Source: an uncultured Eubacterium sp.
GTDB taxonomy: Bacteria; Bacillota; Clostridia; Lachnospirales; Lachnospiraceae
Reading direction: 5' to 3'
NCBI GenBank assembly: GCA_934351445.1
Contig: CAKRIZ010000015.1
Coordinates: 1 to 45,484, forward strand
DNA: 45,484 bases
In this document: one piece after another, positions 16,746-23,057 of the stretch
How the letters are laid out: every line of letters begins with the position of its first letter
Position numbering within the stretch: the stretch's first letter is position 1
Notes under the pieces: generated by a model
Seen by the model: only the letters and a program-made list of their open reading frames with translations
Told to the model about the DNA's origin: nothing
The model's database searches: none
Program-made: the position numbers and the translations under genes

Positions 16746-17888
16746 ATGAGCAACTTGAGGACAAAATATTTAAAAATAACATGTAATCTGCTTTGGGCAG
16801 TGTGTTTGCTGATTTTTGTGTTTGCATTTCTGCCCAAATTGCTGGTCTATTTTATGCCGTTTGTGGTGGGACTGATTTTTGCGATGATCGCAAACCCGGT
16901 GGTAAAGTTTCTGGAGAAACGGATTAAGATTAAGCGGAAATACGGTTCGGTCATCATGATCGTGCTGGTCATCGGGCTGGTGGTGCTGGCCTGCTATGGC
17001 GCAGGGGCAATTCTTGCAAAGGGAATCAGAGCATTTATGGAGTATCTGCCGACAATGTCCGCCAATGCAGGGACAGAATTTTCTGAGGCAATCAATCAGC
17101 TGCAGCAGTTGCTGGAAAAGCTGCCCTTTACACAGAATGTGGATCTGAGTTCCATCGGAACTGTGATTCAGAATTTCCTGAGGAATCCTGTGGCTGGCTC
17201 AGACGCTACGACGCTGGGAGCAATCGGTGAATTTGCCAAAAGCCTGCCGGATATGATTGTCGGCATAGTCGTAGGACTGCTTGCTGCATATTTTTTTATC
17301 GCAGATAAAGACAAACTGTTCGCAGGTGTGGAGAAGCATTTATCTGACGGTTTCCTTGCAAAAACAGAACGTATCTATAAACAGCTTGTATATGCGGTAG
17401 GCGGCTACTTTAAAGCACAGTTTAAGATCATGGGTGTCATCTATGTCATTCTTATGATTGGACTGTTCATCCTTCGGGTAGATTTTGCATGGCTGCTTGC
17501 CTTTGGCATTGCGTTTCTTGATATGCTCCCGGTGTTTGGAACCGGAACGGTACTTTGTCCGTGGGCGGTTGTCAAGTTTTTCGCCGGGGATTATAAAATG
17601 GCGGTTGGCATGATCGTTTTATATGTGGTTTCGCTTGTTGTGCACCAGATTATACAGCCGAAGCTGATCGGGGATTCCGTAGGACTTGATCCGTTTGCAT
17701 CGCTGTTATTCATGTTTATCGGTTACAGGGTGAGCAGTGTTGTGGGAATGATCCTTGCAATCCCGGTCGGTATGATCCTGATCAATCTGTATGAGGCGGG
17801 CGCATTCGATACACTGGTCTGGTGCGTGCGGGAAGTCGTGAATGATTTCAATGAGTTCCGCCGGGTGGATACCGGGAAGAAGGAGTGA
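16746..17888 (+). CDS. AI-2E transporter superfamily membrane protein, YtvI-like
   Basis: The protein has 380 residues with about seven membrane segments: two at the N terminus, a third at about residue 60-85, a long amphipathic soluble part, then a C-terminal cluster. The C-terminal cluster carries the family signature IIQPKLIGDSVGLDPFASLL and GYRVSSVVGMILAIPVG. The superfamily includes YdgG/TqsA-like exporters, Na+/H+ antiporter-like members, and the Bacillus sporulation protein YtvI, which this one matches in length. The substrate cannot be read from the sequence. Start: TTG at 16716 is possible, but AAAGGAGATATT precedes the ATG at 16746. It is monocistronic. Confidence 0.85.
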   Translation: MSNLRTKYLKITCNLLWAVCLLIFVFAFLPKLLVYFMPFVVGLIFAMIANPVVKFLEKRIKIKRKYGSVIMIVLVIGLVVLACYGAGAILAKGIRAFMEYLPTMSANAGTEFSEAINQLQQLLEKLPFTQNVDLSSIGTVIQNFLRNPVAGSDATTLGAIGEFAKSLPDMIVGIVVGLLAAYFFIADKDKLFAGVEKHLSDGFLAKTERIYKQLVYAVGGYFKAQFKIMGVIYVILMIGLFILRVDFAWLLAFGIAFLDMLPVFGTGTVLCPWAVVKFFAGDYKMAVGMIVLYVVSLVVHQIIQPKLIGDSVGLDPFASLLFMFIGYRVSSVVGMILAIPVGMILINLYEAGAFDTLVWCVREVVNDFNEFRRVDTGKKE

Positions 17889-17962
17889 ACAAACAGGTGG
17901 CAATGGTAACTAATGTTATATACAATGTGACTAATGGCTATGGACAAAATGTAAAAAATTGG

Positions 17963-17977
17963 TTAAATTAGTATAAA
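17963..17977 (+). promoter_or_regulatory. Shared TTAAATTAGTATAAA motif upstream of HPr
   Basis: This 15-base sequence is identical to the one before the hydrogenase operon, and the flanks are also alike (AAATTGG versus AAATTTG on the left). TATAAA at 17972-17977 may be a -10 box, giving a leader of about 110 bases. No good -35 box is seen. Confidence 0.5.
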
Positions 17978-18026
17978 TAATAGATATCCACGCTGTAAAT
18001 AACAGATAATTTATTGATCTGAGATT

Positions 18027-18059
18027 TATAATTCAGAATATTTATAGTTCAGAATTATA
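18027..18059 (+). promoter_or_regulatory. AT-rich inverted and direct repeats in the HPr leader
   Basis: TATAATTC (18027-18034) and GAATTATA (18052-18059) form an inverted repeat, and TTCAGAAT occurs directly twice (18032-18039 and 18048-18055). They lie between the motif above and the HPr start, and may be a binding site or a weak RNA hairpin. Confidence 0.4.
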
Positions 18060-18096
18060 TAGTAAAAGAATATACAGCAGAAAGGAAGAAACAACA

Positions 18097-18354
18097 ATGA
18101 AGCAGTTCACTTATGTCATCACAGATGAGGTCGGCCTGCATGCAAGACCGGCCGGCTTGCTCGTCAAGGAAGCAAAAAAATACGAGAGTACGATTACACT
18201 TGCCTGCAATGGAAAGAGCGCTGCCGCTACAAAACTCATGGCAGTTATGGGAATGGGCGTAAAGCATCAGGATAGCGTAGAGGTCACAGTGGAAGGACCG
18301 GACGAGGATGCTGCTTTTGAGGAAATACAGAAGTTCTTTCAGGAGAATCTGTAA
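18097..18354 (+). CDS. ptsH: PTS phosphocarrier protein HPr family
   Basis: This 85-residue protein has the HPr active site GLHARPAG with His15 and Arg17. HPr receives phosphate from enzyme I and passes it to EIIA proteins, fitting the EIIA and EIICB genes about 2 kb downstream. An ungapped alignment with Bacillus HPr (from memory) puts Lys at position 46 and Thr at 45, where the regulatory Ser46 normally lies in KSIMGVM. Regulation by HPr kinase at that residue would therefore be absent. AAAGGAAG precedes the ATG. No ptsI is next to it. Confidence 0.9.
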   Translation: MKQFTYVITDEVGLHARPAGLLVKEAKKYESTITLACNGKSAAATKLMAVMGMGVKHQDSVEVTVEGPDEDAAFEEIQKFFQENL

Positions 18355-18480
18355 ATTCTGGCTTATACAGGGATGGATGCCATTCACGATCGTCCGCATG
18401 GATATGGATGAACTGGGCGTGGCATCGTCCATGGCATCGGGTGTCCACTGTAAAATATTATGAAATGGAATGAGAAGAAT
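18355..18480 (+). other. HPr-nagB spacer with repeated GATGCCA/TGGCATC sequences
   Basis: The 126-base spacer contains GATGCCA (18376-18382) and two copies of TGGCATC (18420-18426 and 18432-18438), so two competing hairpins are possible. No T run or promoter is clear. A 28-codon open frame begins at 18379 (MPFTIVRMDMDELG), but its start lacks a clear ribosome binding site. I assign no function. Confidence 0.4.
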
Positions 18481-19209
18481 ATGAAAATATACAGAGCAAA
18501 AGACTATGAAGATATGAGCAGAAAGGCAGCAAACATTGTCTCTGCACAGGTAATTATGAAACCGGACTGTGTGCTTGGACTGGCAACCGGTTCTACACCG
18601 GTCGGTCTGTACAGACAGCTGGTAGACTGGTATCGTAAGGGTGATCTGGATTTTTCTGAGGTTCGTACCGTGAATCTGGATGAATACAAGGGGCTGAGCC
18701 GTGAAAGTGACCAGAGCTACTATTACTTTATGCATCAGAATCTGTTCGACCATGTGAATATTCAGGCTGAAAATACACATCTGCCGGACGGTATGGAGCC
18801 GGATTCTGAAAAAGAATGTGCGAGATATACGGAGCTGATCCGCTCTATGGGTGGCGTAGACCTGCAGCTTCTCGGTATCGGACATAACGGTCATATCGGG
18901 TTCAATGAGCCGACAGATGAGTTTGAGAAGCAGGTGCATTGCGTAGACCTGACCGAGTCAACGATCGAGGCAAACAAGAGATTTTTCGCATCGGCAGACG
19001 ATGTACCGCGGCAGGCGTATACGATGGGTATCCAAACGATCATGCAGGCAAAGAAGATCCTGATCGTTGCCAACGGTGAAGGAAAGGCTGATATTGTGCA
19101 GAAGGCATTTTTCGGACCGATTACACCGCAGGTACCGGCATCGGTGCTGCAGCTGCATGGCGATGTGACTCTGGTAGCCGATGAAGCTGCACTCAGTAAG
19201 GTGAAATGA
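18481..19209 (+). CDS. nagB: Glucosamine-6-phosphate deaminase
   Basis: With the start at 18481 the protein has 242 residues, the same as Bacillus NagB, and begins MKIYRAKDYEDMS. It has GLATGSTPVGLY (33-44, phosphate loop), NLDEYKGL with Asp67, and GIGHNGHIGFNEP (132-144). It converts glucosamine-6-phosphate to fructose-6-phosphate and ammonia. An upstream in-frame ATG at 18460 has no ribosome binding site. The start at 18481 is preceded by GGAATGAGAAG, which is weak. It is followed 23 bases later by nagA. Confidence 0.95.
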   Translation: MKIYRAKDYEDMSRKAANIVSAQVIMKPDCVLGLATGSTPVGLYRQLVDWYRKGDLDFSEVRTVNLDEYKGLSRESDQSYYYFMHQNLFDHVNIQAENTHLPDGMEPDSEKECARYTELIRSMGGVDLQLLGIGHNGHIGFNEPTDEFEKQVHCVDLTESTIEANKRFFASADDVPRQAYTMGIQTIMQAKKILIVANGEGKADIVQKAFFGPITPQVPASVLQLHGDVTLVADEAALSKVK

Positions 19210-19232
19210 ACAAAGTATGAGGGTGTAAAAGA

Positions 19233-20363
19233 ATGATCATAAAGGATGCAAATATATTTACACAGGACAACCGGTTTGTAAAGGGCAGTGTCGTTGTGGA
19301 AAATGGCAGATTTGTCAGTATCGCAGAACAGCCGGAGCATGCCGGGGAAGTCATAGAAGCAAAGGGTTTGTATATGATCCCGGGTCTGGTGGATATCCAT
19401 TTCCACGGCTGCATGGGCGCGGATATGTGTGATGGTACGAAGGAAGCTCTCGATGTGATCACACAATATGAGGCTTCGGTCGGAGTGACCAGCGTATGTC
19501 CAGCTACGATGACGATCCCGAAGGATGAGTTGTCAGCAGTTATGAAAAATGCCGGTGCGTATGCTTATCATGGCGGTGCGCATCTCGTCGGCATCAACAT
19601 GGAGGGACCGTTTATCAGCCCGGCGAAAAAGGGCGCACAGGCAGCTGAAAATATTATGCATTGTGATTATGAATATTTTAATCAGCTTCAGGATGCCGCA
19701 GGCGGTCTGATCAAGCTGGTGGATATCGCACCGGAGGAAGCCGGAGCGATGGAGTTTATTGACAAGGTGAAGGGAACGGTTGTCGTATCGCTGGCACATA
19801 CAGCATCAGATTATGATACGGCGATGGAAGCGATCGCACATGGGGCATCCCATGCGACGCATTTATATAATGCGATGCCGCCACTGAACCACAGAAATCC
19901 GGGTGTGATCGGAGCAGTCAGGGATTCGGACAACTGCCATGTGGAGCTGATCTGTGACGGTGTACATATCCATCCGTCAGTGATCCGCGCGACGTTTGCG
20001 ATGTTTGGCGCACAGCGGATGATCCTGATCAGCGATAGTATGAGAGCAACGGGTCTGGACGACGGTGAGTATACACTGGGAGGACAGCCGGTGACCGTAA
20101 AAGGCAATCTGGCAACACTGCATGATGGCACAATTGCCGGATCTGCAACCAATCTGATGGATTGCATGCGTTTTGTCGTGAAACATGCCGGGCTTCCACT
20201 GGAGACAGCAGTGATGTGTGCAACAGCAAATCCTGCAAAAGAGATCGGCATATTTGATGAGGTTGGAAGTATTGCTGTCGGTAAAAAGGCTGATTTTGTG
20301 CTTCTCGATCAGGATTTAAACCTTGCAGGGGTATACATCGATGGAAAGGAGTTTGTATGTTAG
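19233..20363 (+). CDS. nagA: N-acetylglucosamine-6-phosphate deacetylase
   Basis: This 376-residue amidohydrolase has the metal-site residues in place: HFH (56-58), Glu124 in NMEGPF, His189 in LAHT, His210 in ATHLYNAM, and the catalytic Asp268 in ISDSM. It removes acetate from GlcNAc-6-phosphate to supply NagB. The pair nagB-nagA plus the following EIIA and EIICB genes forms a complete GlcNAc uptake and catabolism route. Its last bases overlap the EIIA gene by 7. Confidence 0.95.
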   Translation: MIIKDANIFTQDNRFVKGSVVVENGRFVSIAEQPEHAGEVIEAKGLYMIPGLVDIHFHGCMGADMCDGTKEALDVITQYEASVGVTSVCPATMTIPKDELSAVMKNAGAYAYHGGAHLVGINMEGPFISPAKKGAQAAENIMHCDYEYFNQLQDAAGGLIKLVDIAPEEAGAMEFIDKVKGTVVVSLAHTASDYDTAMEAIAHGASHATHLYNAMPPLNHRNPGVIGAVRDSDNCHVELICDGVHIHPSVIRATFAMFGAQRMILISDSMRATGLDDGEYTLGGQPVTVKGNLATLHDGTIAGSATNLMDCMRFVVKHAGLPLETAVMCATANPAKEIGIFDEVGSIAVGKKADFVLLDQDLNLAGVYIDGKEFVC

Positions 20364-20836
20364 GCTTTTTAAAGGGAAAGAATAAAGAGAATGTGATCTA
20401 TTCTCCGTGTAACGGAAAGGTCGTACCGCTTGCGGAGGTTCCGGATCCTACATTTGCAGAAAAACTATTGGGAGACGGGTTCGCTGTGATCCCCACGGAG
20501 GGAAAGGTATATGCGCCTGCGGATGGTGAGGTGACAATGGTGTTCGACACACTTCATGCAGTGACGATCACGACCGCGCAGGGAACAGAGCTTCTGATCC
20601 ATATCGGACTGGATACGGTGACACTCAAGGGTGCGCCGTTTACGGCACATGTAGCAGCCGGTGATCAGGTAAAAAAAGGTGATCTGCTTATGGACGCAGA
20701 TCTGGCGCAGATTCAGGCGGCCGGATTAAATATTATTACACCGGTTGTAGTCTGCAATACAGATGACTATAGTAATATTAGTTTGCTCAAAGAGGGCGGT
20801 GTATCGCCTGATGATCAGGTTCTGAAGATCTCGTAA
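20357..20836 (+). CDS. PTS glucose-family EIIA component
   Basis: This 159-residue single-domain protein matches glucose-type EIIA (Crr) in length and motifs: SPCNGKVVPL near residue 16, PADGEVTMVFDTLHA with His67, and LLIHIGLDTV with the phosphorylated His82. It carries phosphate from HPr to the EIIB domain of the next gene. AAAGGAG inside the end of nagA serves as ribosome binding site, so translation is coupled to nagA. Its place in the nag cluster suggests it serves GlcNAc, but it could also serve glucose. Confidence 0.92.
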   Translation: MLGFLKGKNKENVIYSPCNGKVVPLAEVPDPTFAEKLLGDGFAVIPTEGKVYAPADGEVTMVFDTLHAVTITTAQGTELLIHIGLDTVTLKGAPFTAHVAAGDQVKKGDLLMDADLAQIQAAGLNIITPVVVCNTDDYSNISLLKEGGVSPDDQVLKIS

Positions 20837-20858
20837 TCGTTCAGACACTACGAATGAA

Positions 20859-20883
20859 CTAAATTGGACTGGATCCAAATTAG
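20859..20883. promoter_or_regulatory. Near-perfect inverted repeat (putative operator) before the EIICB gene
   Basis: CTAAATTGGA (20859-20868) and TCCAAATTAG (20874-20883) match as inverted copies at 9 of 10 positions around a five-base centre. The right arm runs into AAATTAGTATAAA (20877-20889), the motif shared with the hydrogenase and HPr upstream regions. TATAAA at 20884-20889 would give a leader of only about a dozen bases, so the site may be an operator rather than a promoter. Confidence 0.55.
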
Positions 20884-20908
20884 TATAAAGTAAAAAGGAG
20901 GAGAAAGT

Positions 20909-22378
20909 ATGAAATTTCTTCAAAAACTGGGAAAGGCGTTAATGCTTCCCGTAGCAGTACTTCCCATCTGTGGTATCCTCATGGGTATTGGTTACTATCT
21001 GTGTCCGGCAACGATGCAGGGTGGTGATATCTCAGGTGCAGCAAACTTGATTGGTCTGTTTCTGGTGAAAGCCGGTGGTGCTTTGATCGACAACATGGCA
21101 ATCCTTTTTGCAATCGGTGTTGGTGTCGGTATGTCAGAGAAAAATGACGGTACCGGTGCAATCGCAGCCCTGGCTTCCTGGCTGATGATTACGACACTTC
21201 TGTCTACCGGATTTGTTACAACGATCATGCCGTCTATCGCTGACAATGCGACCAAGACATTGGCATTTGACAAGATCGCGAATCCGTTTATCGGAATTTT
21301 AGCCGGTATCATTGGTTCTACATGCTACAACAAGTTCAAGGATACAAAGCTTCCTGACTGGTTATCATTCTTCAGCGGCAAGCGTTGCGTAGCAATCATT
21401 TCAGGCGTTGTATCTATTCTGGCTTCTGTTGTATTGCTGTTTGTATGGCCGTTACTGTTCGGCGCACTGGTTGCTCTCGGTAAAGCAATCGTTGGTATGG
21501 ACGTTGTAGGTGCAGGTATCTATGCATTCTTAAACCGTTTGTTGATCCCTACCGGATTACATCACGCATTAAATAACGTATTCTGGTTTGATACAATCGG
21601 ACTCGGTGATCTGCAGCACTTCTGGGCAGGCGAGACATCCGCTGATGTATCATGGAGTCTGGGAATGTATATGTCAGGCTTCTTCCCTTGTATGATGTTC
21701 GGTATCCCCGGTGCAGCATGCGCAATGATCAAGTGTGCGAAGCCCGCGAAGAAGAAGGCAGCCATCGGACTGGTAGCTTCGGCAGCAATCTGTGCTTTCA
21801 TCTGTGGTGTAACAGAGCCGTTTGAGTTTGGATTTATGTTCTTAGCTCCCGCACTGTATGTGATCTATGCTTTACTGTATGGTATTTTCACGATGATCAC
21901 AGTAGCACTCGGCTTCCGTGCAGGCTTTAGCTTCTCGGCAGGTGCCATGGACTTATTGTTCTCAGCTTCCCTGCCTGCAGCAGCAAAGACAATACTTATC
22001 ATTCCTCTTGGAATCGCAGCCTTCGTAGTATTCTACTTTGTATTCCTTTTCGCTATCAAGAAATGGGATCTGAAGACTCCCGGTAGAGAGGATGACGATA
22101 TCGAAGCAGAGAAGAATGTAGAGCTGGCAAGTGATGACTACACAGCTATCGCAAAGAAGATCCTGGAAGGATGCGGCGGAAAAGAGAACATCGCAAGCAT
22201 CGACAACTGTGTGACCAGACTGAGACTTGAAGTAAAGGATATGACAAAGGTTAGTGATAAGGTAATCAAATCTGCAGGTGTGGCAGGCGTTATCAGACCC
22301 GGTAAGACATCTGTACAGGTTATCGTAGGAACGAAGGTTCAGTTTGTTGCTGACGCATTTTCAAGACTTTGTGAATAG
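20909..22378 (+). CDS. PTS EIICB component, glucose/N-acetylglucosamine family
   Basis: This 489-residue protein has an EIIC membrane domain (about 1-385; signature GVTEPFEFGF with Glu303, and a helix-rich porter core) followed by an EIIB domain with Cys434 in SIDNCVTRLRLEVKD. It imports and phosphorylates a hexose or amino sugar. The neighbouring nagB and nagA favour GlcNAc (NagE type), although glucose or maltose cannot be excluded from motifs. EIIA is encoded separately. AAAAAGGAGGAG precedes the ATG, and a terminator follows. Confidence 0.92.
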   Translation: MKFLQKLGKALMLPVAVLPICGILMGIGYYLCPATMQGGDISGAANLIGLFLVKAGGALIDNMAILFAIGVGVGMSEKNDGTGAIAALASWLMITTLLSTGFVTTIMPSIADNATKTLAFDKIANPFIGILAGIIGSTCYNKFKDTKLPDWLSFFSGKRCVAIISGVVSILASVVLLFVWPLLFGALVALGKAIVGMDVVGAGIYAFLNRLLIPTGLHHALNNVFWFDTIGLGDLQHFWAGETSADVSWSLGMYMSGFFPCMMFGIPGAACAMIKCAKPAKKKAAIGLVASAAICAFICGVTEPFEFGFMFLAPALYVIYALLYGIFTMITVALGFRAGFSFSAGAMDLLFSASLPAAAKTILIIPLGIAAFVVFYFVFLFAIKKWDLKTPGREDDDIEAEKNVELASDDYTAIAKKILEGCGGKENIASIDNCVTRLRLEVKDMTKVSDKVIKSAGVAGVIRPGKTSVQVIVGTKVQFVADAFSRLCE

Positions 22379-22403
22379 TTACGAAGCATAAATAAGTAAC
22401 CCG

Positions 22404-22445
22404 AAAGAGGTATATGCGGAGAGTGAATCCGTGTATACCTTTTTC
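22404..22445 (+). terminator. Terminator of the PTS EIICB gene
   Basis: AGAGGTATA followed by GCGGA pairs with TCCG followed by TATACCT, with small internal mismatches, and a TTTTT run follows. It closes the amino-sugar module before the rpsO promoter. Confidence 0.82.
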
Positions 22446-22458
22446 ATGTAAAAAAACA

Positions 22459-22487
22459 TTGCATTCTATATATAGTTATGATATAGT
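22459..22487 (+). promoter_or_regulatory. Promoter of rpsO
   Basis: TTGCAT (22459-22464) and TATAGT (22482-22487) have a 17-base spacer. The start of transcription should be near 22494, giving a leader of about 90 bases. Confidence 0.7.
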
Positions 22488-22510
22488 AGTTGAGTATGAT
22501 TAAACAGCCA

Positions 22511-22555
22511 CATATTCGGTTTGACGGACACTCCGACCACTTACTGAATATCCGG
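22511..22555 (+). promoter_or_regulatory. Candidate S15 autoregulatory leader structure
   Basis: ATATTC (22512-22517) pairs with GAATAT (22546-22551). TCGG (22516-22519) can instead pair with CCGA (22533-22536), so two exclusive folds are possible upstream of the AAGGAGG site. S15 represses its own mRNA through leader structures in several bacteria. Here the fold is seen and the regulation is inferred. Confidence 0.4.
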
Positions 22556-22582
22556 CGATTTTATTTTAAGGAGGAAACAAAT

Positions 22583-22849
22583 ATGTTAGCAAAAGACCAG
22601 AAGTCAGCAATTATCGCTGAGTATGGCAAGACCCCCACAGACACAGGTTCACCTGAGGTTCAGATCGCATTACTGACCACTCGTATCAATGAGTTGAACG
22701 ATCATTTAAAGGTACATGCAAAGGATCATCATTCTCGTAGAGGTCTGTTAAAGATGGTAGGACAGAGACGTCGTTTACTGGCTTACTTAAAGGAGAAGGA
22801 TATCGAGCGTTATCGTTCCCTGATTGAGCGTTTAGGACTCAGAAAATAA
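22583..22849 (+). CDS. rpsO: 30S ribosomal protein S15
   Basis: The 88-residue protein begins [15 protein letters not shown] and contains [30 protein letters not shown] and QRRRLLAYL, the S15 signature. It binds the central domain of 16S rRNA early in 30S assembly. The frame is open from 22490, but AAGGAGGAAACAAAT directly precedes the ATG at 22583. It is separated from pnp by a terminator and a second promoter. Confidence 0.97.
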   Translation: MLAKDQKSAIIAEYGKTPTDTGSPEVQIALLTTRINELNDHLKVHAKDHHSRRGLLKMVGQRRRLLAYLKEKDIERYRSLIERLGLRK

Positions 22850-22857
22850 AACTTTGG

Positions 22858-22886
22858 AATAGGGCGGAGCTTCTCCGCTCTATTTT
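22858..22886 (+). terminator. Probable terminator of rpsO
   Basis: AATAGGGCGGAG (22858-22869) pairs with CTCCGCTCTATT (22873-22884), with one G-U wobble. The following T tract is short (TTTTAA), so read-through into pnp is likely. Confidence 0.7.
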
Positions 22887-22915
22887 AAGTTGCTATGCAT
22901 CCGCAGAATTTGTAC

Positions 22916-22943
22916 TTGACAGGTTCTGCAGGTTATTTACACG
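22916..22943 (+). promoter_or_regulatory. Possible promoter of pnp
   Basis: A consensus TTGACA (22916-22921) is followed after 16 bases by TACACG (22938-22943), a weak -10 box. Transcription would begin close to the base of the long pnp leader hairpin. Confidence 0.5.
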
Positions 22944-23018
22944 GCAGATGACGCTTCCGAGACCACTGAAAAGTGCAAAAGGATTTTGTCTTTTTCAGTA
23001 GTTTCGGGAACATCTGCC
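22943..23018 (+). promoter_or_regulatory. Long leader hairpin of pnp, RNase III-like target
   Basis: GGCAGATG (22943-22950) pairs perfectly with CATCTGCC (23011-23018). Above it TTCC and GAGACCACTGAAAA pair with TTTTCAGTAGTTTC and GGGAA, with one bulge, one mismatch and a G-U wobble. A tip stem CAAAA/TTTTG closes the structure. The whole 76-base element is nearly continuous double helix. In E. coli the pnp leader has such a hairpin, which RNase III cuts before PNPase represses its own mRNA. Confidence 0.7.
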
Positions 23019-23057
23019 TTCACAAAACGATTCCATTATTTATGAAGGAGAACACAT

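Noticed and set aside
18055..18939. 294-codon minus-strand open frame across HPr and nagB
   Set aside because: It overlaps two well-supported genes on the other strand and has no family pattern; Cys/His/Ile-rich composition is typical of an antisense frame.
22490..22582. Longer S15 with a 31-residue N-terminal extension
   Set aside because: The extension overlaps the predicted leader and begins at the expected transcription start; a strong AAGGAGG directly precedes the usual S15 start at 22583.
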